A stretch of DNA of 25,617 bases from SIG578 sp964508295 (GCA_964508295.1 CAZDSQ010000022.1:1-25617); one strand, 5' to 3'. Counted from the stretch's first letter, positions 14,208 through 22,711 are shown. Numbers and translations are program-made. The notes: generated from the sequence alone by a model not told the origin.

Positions 14208-14732
14208 ATGAAAAAGGAAAAGCGGCAGATTTGCAAGATTGCCGCCGAGCAGGTTTGCGACGGAGATACCATTTTTATTGATGCTACCACAACAACTCAA
14301 TTTATGGCTCAATATTTGATTGAGAGAAAAAATCTGACTGTAAATACAAACAACCTCTCACTGTGTGCTTTTTTAAGCGAGCACGGAATAAATGTTATCT
14401 GCCTTGGAGGAAGGGTTATTGAAGCGCCGAGTATGCTATACAGCGACGAAACTGCTGAATTTGCATCAAGATATCTTGCAAACAAGATGTTTTTCTCAAC
14501 AAGTAGTTTTTCGCCAGACGGCAAAATAAAAAATAACGGATACATTCCGCTAATTTATGCCATGATGAAAAACTCCGACAAGATATATTACCTTGCAGAC
14601 CACGAAAAATCACAAATAAGTGCCCCAAAGGTAGTGTGTGATTTTGGTGCCGTCGACGCAGTAATAAGCGACTTTGATTTTCCTGAGGAAACAAAGTCCG
14701 CCTTTCCTGACACGGAATTTTTCCCGGCTTAA
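14208..14732 (+). pseudogene. DeoR-family regulator lacking its DNA-binding domain
   Basis: Encodes 174 aa matching the C-terminal sugar-phosphate-sensing domain of DeoR/GlpR repressors: AAEQVCDGDTIFIDATTTT near residues 12-30, VNTNN near 45-49, ICLGGRV near 65-71 and the late YYLADHEKSQISAP. Full members are about 250 aa and begin with a helix-turn-helix, absent here. The homology continues upstream of the ATG in the same frame (ALPFRYHF before it) to about 14160, then meets phage-derived sequence. The ATG has no ribosome binding site, supporting 5' truncation. DeoR proteins often control adjacent sugar operons, so the intact ancestor may have governed the convergent cluster at 14804 onward; that is inference. 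Confidence 0.8.
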
Positions 14733-14766
14733 AAAAAGACGAGTCATTTTTGACTCGTCTTTTTTT
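14731..14766. terminator. Bidirectional rho-independent terminator
   Basis: A perfect 16-bp stem (14731-14746 with 14751-14766) has the core gacgagtca/tgactcgtc, a TTTT loop, and seven A and seven T at its ends. It directly follows the stop of the DeoR remnant and lies 38 bases beyond the stop of the convergent beta-galactosidase gene. It should therefore end the long catabolic operon too. Confidence 0.93.
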
Positions 14767-14803
14767 CTTGCATGAGGGAAATATCGCTGTGCAACCAGTA
14801 TTT

Positions 14804-16552
14804 TTATTCGTTTGTGAGTTTGACGGATTTGGGGGCGGGTTTTGCGAGAACGTCGAAAACGACGAGCTCGTTTTTGCCCTCCTTTAAGAGCGGGGCGGGG
14901 ATAAACAGCTTGTTTTCACTATGCTCTATATCCCAATGTCTGCCGAGGTTAAAGCCGTTTACAAAGGCAATGCCCCTTGTAAAGCCACTAAGGCGCAGTA
15001 GGGTGTCGGTGGGCGTATCGACCTCAAACTCGTACTTGTAAAGCGCGGGGGCATTCTCCTCAGCCTTGCCGCAAAAGCTTTTAGGCAGTTTTTCAAGCGG
15101 CATGCAGTAAATATCATATCCGAAAACCTTGGAATAAACGTTGTATTCCTTATCAAAAAGCTCGATATCGCCGTCAAGCCCCTTGCGGTCCTTTAAGCGT
15201 ATGCCGTAATTTACCCTGCCCATATTTTCAACCACAATCTGCACTTTCGTTTCTCCAGTGGTTGCGAGGTCAACCTCACGCTCCGAAATGTTTCTATACA
15301 GGGTTTTTGTATACTGCCCGTTAACGTAAACGTGGGCAATATCGTGAATAGGCGGCAGCAGCAACTTTGCGCCCTCTGCGCCGACAAACAGGCGAGTACT
15401 GTAAATGATATAACCGTATCCCTCGTCGCATTCCTCCATGGTTTTTACTGTAGGGCTCGCGGTTTTCTTTAAAAGGCCGGCATTTTCTTTGAGAGTGGTT
15501 TCGCCGACGAATTTTACGCTATCGTAAGCCTTAAAAACAGTGTCGGTGGCGGTGTTTTCGATTTTCTTGCCGAGTTTGCGGCAAATAACCTCCTGCTCAG
15601 CATAGTACTTGGGGGTTCTTCTGCCGTACTCATCGAGCGGAGCGTCAACATCATAGCTCGTCATCTGAACAATAAGTTCTTTGCCGAAATCGAGCGAGCC
15701 GTTCATAAATCCGAAGCTTGTGCCGCCGTGGAACATATATAGGTTTACAAGCTCGGCATTGTCAAGGGCGGTTTCAACCGAGGTGGCAACCTCCTCTATA
15801 TCGCGGCGCACGATAGGCTCGCCCCAATGGCACGCCTTGCCGTTCCAGAGCTCCAAAACAGCGCCCGGCTGAGAGCCGTGATACTTTTTAAGCGAGTTTA
15901 TGCAGCGAACGCTGTCCCACCTATAGTTTACCGAAGCAAAAACATCGGGAAGAGTGCCGTTATGAAGCAGAAATTCGGTTTCGCCGTCGGAGGTCAGTAG
16001 CGGGCAGTCAATGCCCCTCTCCTCGTAAAAGCGCTTTATCCATTTGAGGTACTCTTTATCGTTTCCGTAGCTTCCATACTCATTTTCGACCTGAACGAAA
16101 ATGACATTTCCGCCGTTTGTGATAAGGTGCGGCTTTAGCTTTTCGCAGACCTTTTCAAGATAAGGTGTGATTTTCTCCAAAAATAGCGGCTGGGAGCAGC
16201 GAAGCTCGATATCCCTATATTTTAAGAGCCACCAAGGCATACCGCCAAAATCCCACTCCGAGCAGATATAGGGACCTGGGCGAACTATTGCATAAAGTCC
16301 TAAATCTTGCGCAGTTTTTAAGAAGGCGCCGAAATCAAGCCAGCCCTCAAAATCAAACTCGCCCTCACGCTTTTCGTGTAGGTTCCAGCAAAGGTAGGTT
16401 TCAACGCAGTTGCAGCCCTGCTCTTTTAGCTTCAAAAGGCGGTCGTGCCAATACTCTGGAACAATGCGAAAATAGTGCATTGCGCCCGACATAATTTTTT
16501 CAGGTTTACCGTTAATATATATCTTTTCACTATCGTAATAAACAGGTTTCAT
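14804..16552 (-). CDS. GH35 beta-galactosidase, cytoplasmic
   Basis: Retaining glycosidase that releases terminal beta-linked galactose. The (beta/alpha)8 domain occupies about the first 320 residues. Signposts are SGAMHYFRI near 22-30, GPYICSEWDFGGMPWWL near 93-109, QVENEYGSY with Glu158 as acid/base, and AVLELWNGKACHWGEP with Glu234 as expected nucleophile. In characterised GH35 enzymes the nucleophile segment usually reads EFWxGWFDxWG, so this site is divergent. Jelly-roll domains follow, ending with GFTRGIAFVNGFNLGRHWDI. At 582 aa it is a compact family member. No signal peptide is present, so it acts on imported oligosaccharides or glycosides. The ATG at 16552 has AAGGAG upstream. Last gene of the catabolic operon, 11 bases after the Etf fusion. 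Confidence 0.94.
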   Translation of the reverse strand: MKPVYYDSEKIYINGKPEKIMSGAMHYFRIVPEYWHDRLLKLKEQGCNCVETYLCWNLHEKREGEFDFEGWLDFGAFLKTAQDLGLYAIVRPGPYICSEWDFGGMPWWLLKYRDIELRCSQPLFLEKITPYLEKVCEKLKPHLITNGGNVIFVQVENEYGSYGNDKEYLKWIKRFYEERGIDCPLLTSDGETEFLLHNGTLPDVFASVNYRWDSVRCINSLKKYHGSQPGAVLELWNGKACHWGEPIVRRDIEEVATSVETALDNAELVNLYMFHGGTSFGFMNGSLDFGKELIVQMTSYDVDAPLDEYGRRTPKYYAEQEVICRKLGKKIENTATDTVFKAYDSVKFVGETTLKENAGLLKKTASPTVKTMEECDEGYGYIIYSTRLFVGAEGAKLLLPPIHDIAHVYVNGQYTKTLYRNISEREVDLATTGETKVQIVVENMGRVNYGIRLKDRKGLDGDIELFDKEYNVYSKVFGYDIYCMPLEKLPKSFCGKAEENAPALYKYEFEVDTPTDTLLRLSGFTRGIAFVNGFNLGRHWDIEHSENKLFIPAPLLKEGKNELVVFDVLAKPAPKSVKLTNE

Positions 16553-16563
16553 AGTACTACTCC

Positions 16564-17952
16564 TTACAGCTCTAAGTCCTCTATTCTGGACAGTATTCCA
16601 TAGTCGGCGTAATCAAAAATCGGGGCATCCTTATCGGGATTTATTGCAATTACTACTCCCGCCTGCTGCATGCCGACAATGTGGTGAACGGCTCCAGAAA
16701 CGCCGACCGCAACATAAACTGCGGGGCAGACAGTTTTGCCCGTCAGGCCAACCTGCATACTATATGGCAAAATACCGTTATCAACAAGCTTTCTTGACGA
16801 GGCAAGCTCTGCCGAAAGCTTTTCGGAGAGTGCCTTTACCTTTTCTACGTTATCCTTTGCGCCAAAGCCTGCCGCAACCATTACGTCTGCGGTGTCCTTA
16901 CTCGTTGTTCTGACCGTTGCCATAGCGGGTTTGGTAAGACTTTTTACCTTGGCGATAACGCTGCCTGCAAGGGCGGGGCGAATCATATAAAGTGTCTCCC
17001 CGTCGGTTTCAAGTGCGGTGCAATCGGCGCACAGGCCAAGATCTAAAAGCGCCGCAACCCTTGCCGAAGTTCTTTTACTCCAGCTATCGCTTGCCCAAAC
17101 TACCGCATCGGGAGCCTCACTTCTGATAAGCTCGACAAGCTCGGCTTCGTTAGTTCTATCAATAACTTTTACGTTATCGCAAACGCTCTTTGCATACTCA
17201 AGCGGCTCGGCACCTACAGAAAAAACCTTGTTAAGCTTTTTGTCCGAGCTACTGTTTGCACGGGCGGCGTTATTCTGCCTTAAAAGAGCCTGTGAAACTA
17301 TATTTTCAAGCTCGCTGGGCTCTACAAAGGTGCATTTTCTTCTGCCCGAGGTGTTCTCAAAGGTTTCGACAACCCTTGTTGGCGAGCCTTTAAGGCCGCA
17401 TCTGTCAAGGTCGGCGTCAACGTCGGCAGCTGACCACACCTCTACCTCACCTACCCTCGACATAATGCTGGGAAGCCTTAAAGTGTTAATTCGCTCGACT
17501 GTTAAAAGTGCGGGAAGGCTCGCTTTTACCTCGCCCTCCTCCCTTGTGGTGCAGGTTATCTCGTTTTGAGAGATGCCCTCAATGCTCATAACCGAGGTTG
17601 TGAGCGAGGAGCCGAGATAGACCGAGAGCATTGCGCCTGTCTGAGCGGTGTCACCCACTAAGGTCTGTCTGCCGCAGAAAACAAGGTCAGGCGAGAGGCG
17701 TTTTATCGCAAGCGAAAGGGCGTAGGCGGTAGCTAAGGTGTCAGCTCCCGCAAAGGCGGCATCCAATAAAAGCACAGCCTTTTTTGCTCCGAGGCGGGTT
17801 AAGCTCAACAGAAAATCCTTTGTATTTAAAGGCCCCATACTAAGCAGAGTTACCTCTGCGCCCTGCACTCTAAGTGCTGCTTCATAGGCGCAGGCATCAA
17901 AGGGATTTATCTCGCCGTCAAGCCCTCTGCGAATACATACTACAATCTTCAT
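16564..17952 (-). CDS. Fused electron-transfer flavoprotein EtfB-EtfA, compact form
   Basis: One 462-aa chain carries both Etf subunits. Residues 1 to about 235 are EtfB, with KIVVCIRRG and CGRQTLVGDTAQTGAML at 93-109 in the nucleotide-binding position. Residues about 240-462 are EtfA, with SARVAALLDLGLCADCTAL, IRPALAGSVIAKV and the FAD-binding tail SMQVGLTGKTVCPAVYVAVG...GMQ...INPDKDAPIFDYADYGI. Separate subunits usually total near 580 residues, so the EtfA half is notably shortened, mostly at its start. Etf carries electrons from flavin dehydrogenases and in anaerobes may bifurcate them. The same operon encodes a FAD oxidase and an Fe-S protein, likely partners. The ATG overlaps the FGGY gene stop as ATGA, suggesting coupled translation. 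Confidence 0.9.
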   Translation of the reverse strand: MKIVVCIRRGLDGEINPFDACAYEAALRVQGAEVTLLSMGPLNTKDFLLSLTRLGAKKAVLLLDAAFAGADTLATAYALSLAIKRLSPDLVFCGRQTLVGDTAQTGAMLSVYLGSSLTTSVMSIEGISQNEITCTTREEGEVKASLPALLTVERINTLRLPSIMSRVGEVEVWSAADVDADLDRCGLKGSPTRVVETFENTSGRRKCTFVEPSELENIVSQALLRQNNAARANSSSDKKLNKVFSVGAEPLEYAKSVCDNVKVIDRTNEAELVELIRSEAPDAVVWASDSWSKRTSARVAALLDLGLCADCTALETDGETLYMIRPALAGSVIAKVKSLTKPAMATVRTTSKDTADVMVAAGFGAKDNVEKVKALSEKLSAELASSRKLVDNGILPYSMQVGLTGKTVCPAVYVAVGVSGAVHHIVGMQQAGVVIAINPDKDAPIFDYADYGILSRIEDLEL

Positions 17953-19421
17953 ATTCTTTCTCTATATATCGGCGCAAGTGCGTCGTGTGTTTTTTTATAG
18001 GTTTTAAAAATCTCTCGGTATTTTGCGGTGTTTTCAGGGTTTGGATAGGTTATATCGGTTGGCTTGACGCATTTTTCGGCCGCATCGGCGGCATCCTTAA
18101 ATACGCCCACCGCAATTCCCGCAAGCATAGCCGAGCCAAGCGAGGAATCGCTGCTCTCGGTGGTTTTAAGGACAATTCCGAGTGCATCGGCGACCATCTG
18201 CCGCCAGAGCTTGCCTTTACTGCCGCCGCCTATCGCGGTGGCGACGCTATTGTAGGGGATGCCAAGCGAATCGAGATATAACTTACTGTCTAAAAGCGAG
18301 TAGGCAACGCCCTCAAGCACCGCCCTTGTAAAATGGGCTTTGGTGTGGGTTGCGCGCACGCCCGTAAAGCTGCCGCAAAGCATAGGATCGGCATACGGGG
18401 TAAGCTCGCCGTTTAAATAGGGGTGAAAAACAAGGCCGTCGCAGCCTATGGGGACGTTTTCGGCGCCAGCGTCGAGCTCCTTATAGTTTCCGCCGAAGGT
18501 GTCGCGGTACCAGCGGTAGCTCGAGGCGGCCGCCTTGGTTGCAGTTCCGGGATACCAAAGGCCGTCTGCGATATGCGAGTAATTTACAAGGTGCCTATCG
18601 GGATATGCCTTATCGGTTATAACGCAGATTCTGCCCGCAGTTGCGAGCTTTACGGTTACGTCGCCTTTTTTGACCGCTCCCGAGGCAAAAACCTCCATTA
18701 CAGTGTCGGTGGTGCCGCAGATAACGGGCGTTCCCTCATTAAGTCCTGTTTTTTCGGCGGCCTTTTTAGTAACTGCGCCGATTACATCGGTGGGCTTTAC
18801 TATGGGCGGGAGCATTTTTTCGTTTATGTGAGCAAGGGCGCAAAGCTCGCTATCCCACACGCCCCTACCACAGTCAAAGAGCATACTTCCCTGCGCCTCG
18901 ATATAGTCGGTGCAGAAAACGTCGGTCAAAAAGTGGCGAATATAGTCCTTTTCAAAGAATATATATACGATCTTCTCAAAGATTTCCTTTTCGTTTTCAG
19001 AAAGCCAGACTAGCTGAGGCAAAGTCCAGATGGTGTCGGGCTTATGGTAGGTCTTTTTAAAGATCTCCTCGCCTTTCTCCTCTCTCAGTCTGTCGGCCTG
19101 CTTTCTGCTTCTTGTATCGGTCCAATGCATAGCGTTTCTTAAAGGCTTAAAATCCTTATCGCAGACCAGCGAGGTGTGGGTTGCCGAGTCAACGGCTACG
19201 GCAAGGATATCCGCCTTATCTACGCCGCTTTTTGAAAAAAGGGCGGCGGTGTTCTCACAAAGAGCGTCTATCCAATCCTGCGCCCTTTGCTCACATTCTC
19301 CGTTTTCGCCGTAAATAGTGGGATACTCGGCGGTGTTATCGGCAACTATATTGCCGTTTGTGTCAAGAAGGGTGGCCTTTGAGGCTCCCCCGCCGAAATC
19401 TATACCTAAAAGATACTTCAT
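17949..19421 (-). CDS. FGGY-family carbohydrate kinase (xylulokinase-like)
   Basis: ATP-dependent kinase for an open-chain sugar, ketose or polyol; the substrate is undetermined. The 490-aa length and two ribonuclease-H-like halves are typical. Signposts are LLGIDFGGGASKATL at residues 4-18 (first phosphate loop), MHWTDTRSR near 87-95 (the W-x-D-x-R substrate segment of xylulokinases), GTTDTVMEVFASG near 245-257, HPYLNGELTPYADP (the L-x-GE-x-TP signature) and AIGGGSKGKLWRQMVADAL near 400-418. The ATG at 19421 follows AGGAAAAGGAT. The gene lies between the DUF4867 gene and the Etf fusion with almost no gaps. Confidence 0.92.
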   Translation of the reverse strand: MKYLLGIDFGGGASKATLLDTNGNIVADNTAEYPTIYGENGECEQRAQDWIDALCENTAALFSKSGVDKADILAVAVDSATHTSLVCDKDFKPLRNAMHWTDTRSRKQADRLREEKGEEIFKKTYHKPDTIWTLPQLVWLSENEKEIFEKIVYIFFEKDYIRHFLTDVFCTDYIEAQGSMLFDCGRGVWDSELCALAHINEKMLPPIVKPTDVIGAVTKKAAEKTGLNEGTPVICGTTDTVMEVFASGAVKKGDVTVKLATAGRICVITDKAYPDRHLVNYSHIADGLWYPGTATKAAASSYRWYRDTFGGNYKELDAGAENVPIGCDGLVFHPYLNGELTPYADPMLCGSFTGVRATHTKAHFTRAVLEGVAYSLLDSKLYLDSLGIPYNSVATAIGGGSKGKLWRQMVADALGIVLKTTESSDSSLGSAMLAGIAVGVFKDAADAAEKCVKPTDITYPNPENTAKYREIFKTYKKTHDALAPIYRERI

Positions 19422-19436
19422 ATCCTTTTCCTGCCT

Positions 19437-20087
19437 TTAATATTTTATCTGATAGTTTACGCCCGTTATACCCGAGACGACGCCCCTCTCTATAAGAGGC
19501 TTATTATCCTCGTGGGCGATTATCCATTTATTTTTTCTGAAGAGTCTTTTATCTGTGGGTTTTATCTCAAGGTCGGTATTTGTTCCCTTTGAGAGCGCAA
19601 CCACACAGCCAAAGCCGCCCTCATCTACCTCGCAGGGACAAAAATGCAGAGAGGTTGCATAAACCTCAATTACGCTACCCTTAGGAACAAAGAACGCCTT
19701 AAACTTCGACGAATCTATTGTGTCCTTTTTTATATCCCAGACCTGTCCCAAAATCAAAACAAGGTCGGTTACGGCAATATTTATCTCGCTGCAGGTGTGC
19801 CACTCGGTTGCGTTCATAAGGCTGTTGTGTCCCCAGCAGTAGCCAACCTGCGCAGGCAGAGAGCCGAAAAGCTCGTTTTGAATTTCTTTGGCTATGTTAA
19901 GGCTTTCAAACTCGGGCAGAGATGCAACGTAGCTTGAGGCGGCCTCGGGGTTTTTGATGCCACCTGCAACCTCTATTATCTCGTCGGCGTTTATGCCTTT
20001 TATAACTCTGCCGAAGGGCTCAAACTCAGCATCGTCAACGCTGAAAAACTCAATTTCGGGATTTTTTTCTCTAAGAAGCTCGAGCAT
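19437..20087 (-). CDS. DUF4867 family protein, cupin-like
   Basis: A 216-aa soluble protein I assign to DUF4867, a family seen mainly in Firmicutes sugar clusters and without a known reaction. Residues about 80-190 read like a cupin or ureidoglycolate-lyase-type beta barrel: CWGHNSLMNATEWHTCSEIN, then KAFFVPKGSVIEVYATSLHFCPCEV and GFGCVVALSKGTNT. His and Glu residues in ATEWHTCSE and SLHFCPCE could bind a metal. The N-terminal 60 residues are helical with SVDDAEFEPFGRVI. The ATG at 20087 has AGGTGA a few bases upstream. It lies eight bases after the epimerase gene. A sugar or sugar-acid isomerase or lyase role would suit the operon, as inference only. Confidence 0.8.
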   Translation of the reverse strand: MLELLREKNPEIEFFSVDDAEFEPFGRVIKGINADEIIEVAGGIKNPEAASSYVASLPEFESLNIAKEIQNELFGSLPAQVGYCWGHNSLMNATEWHTCSEINIAVTDLVLILGQVWDIKKDTIDSSKFKAFFVPKGSVIEVYATSLHFCPCEVDEGGFGCVVALSKGTNTDLEIKPTDKRLFRKNKWIIAHEDNKPLIERGVVSGITGVNYQIKY

Positions 20088-20095
20088 TTTTTCAC

Positions 20096-20947
20096 CTATC
20101 CTAAAATTTCAATTACGTGGGTTGTTTCAAAGCTCTCATCTGCCGAAAGGGGTCTTATTCCCTCTTTGGTTTCAAGTTTTTTGTCGGTGTCAACGCTATC
20201 CGAAATGCCGCACCAAGGCTCAAGGCAAACGTAAGGTGCGCCAACCTTTGTCCAGATAAGAAAGTAATCACAGCCATCAAAGGTGAGCTTTAATGCTCTT
20301 TCGCTGTTTCTATGTTTTAGCACAACGCTTCTCGCCTTCATATCTTTAAAGACAAGAGCATCTATAGTGAAATACTCATTTTTCAGAGCAATTTTATCGT
20401 CGTTTTCGATAATCCTCTCGGTTTTGTGGCTCAGAATTGGGCCCTCTACCACAGTTGCATCGAGGGTCTCCTTCTCGGGAAGGAACAGGTCGTATTCCTC
20501 TATTCCCTCGGGGCAGTAATAGCCCTCGTGCGAGCCTATAGAAAAGTACATTTCGCCGCCCGAGCAGTTTTTAACCTTGTAATTTACCTTAAGGCTCTTG
20601 TCTTGGAGGGTGTAGGTTACCTTAAGCTCAAAGTCAAAGGGGTACTGTTTTTTGGTTTCCTCATCAGAGCGAAGTAAAAAGGTTACGGCGCTCTCGCCTT
20701 TCTTTTCTACCTCAAAAAGAGAGGTTCTTACAAAGCCGTGGCGCTTCATCTGATATGCTTTGCCGCCGTAATAATACTCATCGTCCTTAAGTCCGCCGCA
20801 GATGGGAAAAAGAACGGGAGCGGAGCTTGCCCAAATTTTCTCATCGCCGTACCAAATATACTCTTTATCATTACAAACAAGGCTTTTAAGCTCGGCGCCC
20901 TTTTCATTAAATTTCGCAGTAACAAAATCATTTTTAAGTGTAATCAT
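20096..20947 (-). CDS. Aldose 1-epimerase family protein (LacX-like)
   Basis: Interconverts alpha and beta anomers of a free or phosphorylated sugar. The 283-aa beta-sandwich is recognised by SSAPVLFPICGGLKDD at 41-56, KRHGFVR with His70, SIGSHEGY with His140 and CLEPWCGISD with Glu243, the expected catalytic acid, base and binding residues. It resembles the LacX/YeaD-like branch more than classical GalM. The ATG at 20947 follows GAGGG. A perfect AT-rich hairpin separates it from the upstream IolB-like gene. Its presence together with a beta-galactosidase makes anomerisation of a released hexose the simplest role. Confidence 0.9.
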   Translation of the reverse strand: MITLKNDFVTAKFNEKGAELKSLVCNDKEYIWYGDEKIWASSAPVLFPICGGLKDDEYYYGGKAYQMKRHGFVRTSLFEVEKKGESAVTFLLRSDEETKKQYPFDFELKVTYTLQDKSLKVNYKVKNCSGGEMYFSIGSHEGYYCPEGIEEYDLFLPEKETLDATVVEGPILSHKTERIIENDDKIALKNEYFTIDALVFKDMKARSVVLKHRNSERALKLTFDGCDYFLIWTKVGAPYVCLEPWCGISDSVDTDKKLETKEGIRPLSADESFETTHVIEILG

Positions 20948-20967
20948 TTTAATTCCCTCTTTTTAAG

Positions 20968-21002
20968 ATAATAGAGATATGCTTTTTGCATATCTCTATT
21001 AT
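20968..21002. repeat. Intergenic 15-bp perfect hairpin inside the catabolic operon
   Basis: The arms ataatagagatatgc (20968-20982) and gcatatctctattat (20988-21002) flank a TTTTT loop. It lies in the 65-base gap between the IolB-like gene and the epimerase gene, the largest gap in the operon. On the transcribed strand no U-run follows, so it is more likely an mRNA processing or stability element, or a weak attenuator, than a terminator. Confidence 0.8.
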
Positions 21003-21012
21003 AGCTTAAGAT

Positions 21013-21807
21013 TTATCTTTTTTCAATCCACTCGTGGTCAGGATCGCTGCTTCTGTTAAAGCCCTGATGATCGCCCGCCATAAGCCAGAGGAAATAGCTC
21101 TGGTAGCCCGGGGTGGAAACTGTAGTGTGATAGCCGTAGGGGAACTCTACAAGCTCATCATTTTTAACTCTGTAGGCCTCGTCTATTTCGCCGTCAGAGG
21201 TGTAGAGGCACTGAATGCCAAAGCCCTGCTTGGGCTCAAAGAGGAAGTAATAGATCTCCTCAGCAACGCACTCCTTAGGCATATTATCCTCATCGTGCTT
21301 GTGCGGGGGGAAGCCTGCCCAGTTGCCCTCGGTGCAGTAAGCTTCACCGATAGTTAAAATCTTGGCGTTTGTAGTGCCATCGATAATAAAGCTGGTTTCT
21401 CTCTGGAAGGGCTGCTCGCCCAAAAGCTTAAGGGGAACTCTATCGGCTTTTAGGAGCTGAGGCTCGGTCTTCTCTTTAAGCGGGGTTGCGCAAACGGCAA
21501 TCTTAATATGGTCGATGGCCGAAATGGTGAGGTCCTGCTCTATCGGCATATAAAAGCTCTCGGCTCTGCGATTTTCAAAAACAGTGTTTCTGTTACCGAC
21601 GTTTTCCCACTTTGTATCACCAAAGCAAACGTTACAATGTCCCTCAAGCATAATAAAGGCGGTCTCCTTATCCTCGGTGTAAAAGTCAAGGCTCTGCCCT
21701 GCATCGAGCTCGATTATACCAAATTCCAGCCTTTTGAGGCTGCACTCTCCTATTTTACAAACGGGTGTATATCCGTTTGCGGATTTATATGCCTTCTTAA
21801 AGTTCAT
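21013..21807 (-). CDS. IolB-like 5-deoxy-glucuronate isomerase family protein
   Basis: Double-cupin isomerase. In inositol breakdown IolB converts 5-deoxy-glucuronate to 5-dehydro-2-deoxy-gluconate. The second cupin shows the metal ligands: FPPHKHD with His169 and His171, AEEIYYF with Glu184, and PYGYHTTVSTPGY with His227. The tail MAGDHQGFNRSSDPDHEWI is also IolB-like. I choose the second ATG (21807, 264 aa) because AAAGGAG lies seven bases before it, whereas the first ATG (21813) is one base from that site. The gene overlaps the kinase gene by 11 bases. No iolG, iolE or iolD is visible, so a related sugar acid may be the true substrate and the symbol is withheld. Confidence 0.88.
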   Translation of the reverse strand: MNFKKAYKSANGYTPVCKIGECSLKRLEFGIIELDAGQSLDFYTEDKETAFIMLEGHCNVCFGDTKWENVGNRNTVFENRRAESFYMPIEQDLTISAIDHIKIAVCATPLKEKTEPQLLKADRVPLKLLGEQPFQRETSFIIDGTTNAKILTIGEAYCTEGNWAGFPPHKHDEDNMPKECVAEEIYYFLFEPKQGFGIQCLYTSDGEIDEAYRVKNDELVEFPYGYHTTVSTPGYQSYFLWLMAGDHQGFNRSSDPDHEWIEKR

Positions 21808-22708
21808 AGCCATTCTCCTTTAAGTAAATCTTTGTCGTTTCAAAATCGGGAACGCTCTCGCGCGCTCCGACTCCCGTGCATTTAAGGCCCGAAACTGCAC
21901 TGCTGAAGTGGCAGCACTTTTCAAAGTCAAAGCCCTTTACCACAGCCGCCGCAAAGCCGCCGTGGAAAACATCTCCCGAGCCGTTCGAGTCAACAACCTC
22001 GGCGGGATAGATTGGATATGGTGTTACCTTTTCGCCGTCAAAAATAATGCCGCCCTTTTTGCCCTGAGTTACCACAACTATTTCAGGGCTATACATCTCA
22101 AAGAGCTTTTTGGCCGCATCTTCGGCGGTTTTTTCGCCCGTATGTCCGAGAGCAAATTCCTCTGACGGAATCATAATATCGGTAAGCTTTAAAAGCCTTT
22201 CAACGCCCTCGTAAAGTCCGCCGCAGTCGTAAAGCACGCGGGTTTTATTCTTGTGGGCAACCTCTGCCGCCTCTACTGCCGCGTCCATTTCGTTGCCGTC
22301 TACCATAAGTATTTCGGCCTCTGCTATTGCCTTTTTCTGCTCGTCGGTAAGAGCGAGCGGGGGCAGGTTACCCTTATCAAAAACGCAGGTGCGGGTAGTT
22401 GTGTCCTTACAGAGCCATAAAACCGATGCAAAGGAGCGGTAGCCCGATTTTACTTCTATCAGACTTGTGTCAACGCCGTACTTTTCAAAATCCTCTTTAA
22501 GAAATTTTCCGCCGTTATCATCAGACAGTACGCCGATAAACGCCGCCTTTTCCCCAAGCTTGCTAGCCGCAACAAGTCCCGTTGCAACGGGGCCGCCGCC
22601 AGCAGTTTTACTGGCGGTTGCCCTCATTTTAGTGTCCTCCTTAGGAAAGGTGGGGATGTTATAGAGGGTATCAAAAACGCAGGCGCCTATTCCTACAATC
22701 TTAGCCAT
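21797..22708 (-). CDS. PfkB/ribokinase-family sugar kinase
   Basis: Phosphorylates a sugar, ketose or sugar acid using ATP. The 303-aa fold shows the substrate-binding GGGPVATGLVAASKLG at 37-52, the ATP-site VVTQGKKGG at 212-220 and the catalytic VVDSNGSGDVFHGGF with Asp246 as base (normally GAGD, here GSGD). The C-terminal pattern GDVFHGGF...SGLKCTGVGARESVPD reminds me of the YihV/ketohexokinase-like branch more than of IolC, which is a memory-based comparison. The ATG at 22708 has AAAGG upstream. It sits three bases after the aldolase gene and overlaps the IolB-like gene, suggesting the kinase supplies the phosphorylated substrate cleaved by that aldolase. Confidence 0.9.
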   Translation of the reverse strand: MAKIVGIGACVFDTLYNIPTFPKEDTKMRATASKTAGGGPVATGLVAASKLGEKAAFIGVLSDDNGGKFLKEDFEKYGVDTSLIEVKSGYRSFASVLWLCKDTTTRTCVFDKGNLPPLALTDEQKKAIAEAEILMVDGNEMDAAVEAAEVAHKNKTRVLYDCGGLYEGVERLLKLTDIMIPSEEFALGHTGEKTAEDAAKKLFEMYSPEIVVVTQGKKGGIIFDGEKVTPYPIYPAEVVDSNGSGDVFHGGFAAAVVKGFDFEKCCHFSSAVSGLKCTGVGARESVPDFETTKIYLKENGYEL

Positions 22709-22711
22709 AGC

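Noticed and set aside
14100..14210. Attachment-site copy of the tRNA-Arg 3' end
   Set aside because: No stretch resembling the T arm and acceptor end of the tRNA was found at the far side of the phage remnant.
21013..21807. Calling the IolB-like gene part of a complete inositol operon
   Set aside because: None of iolA, iolD, iolE or iolG is present and the kinase does not look like IolC, so only the family is claimed.
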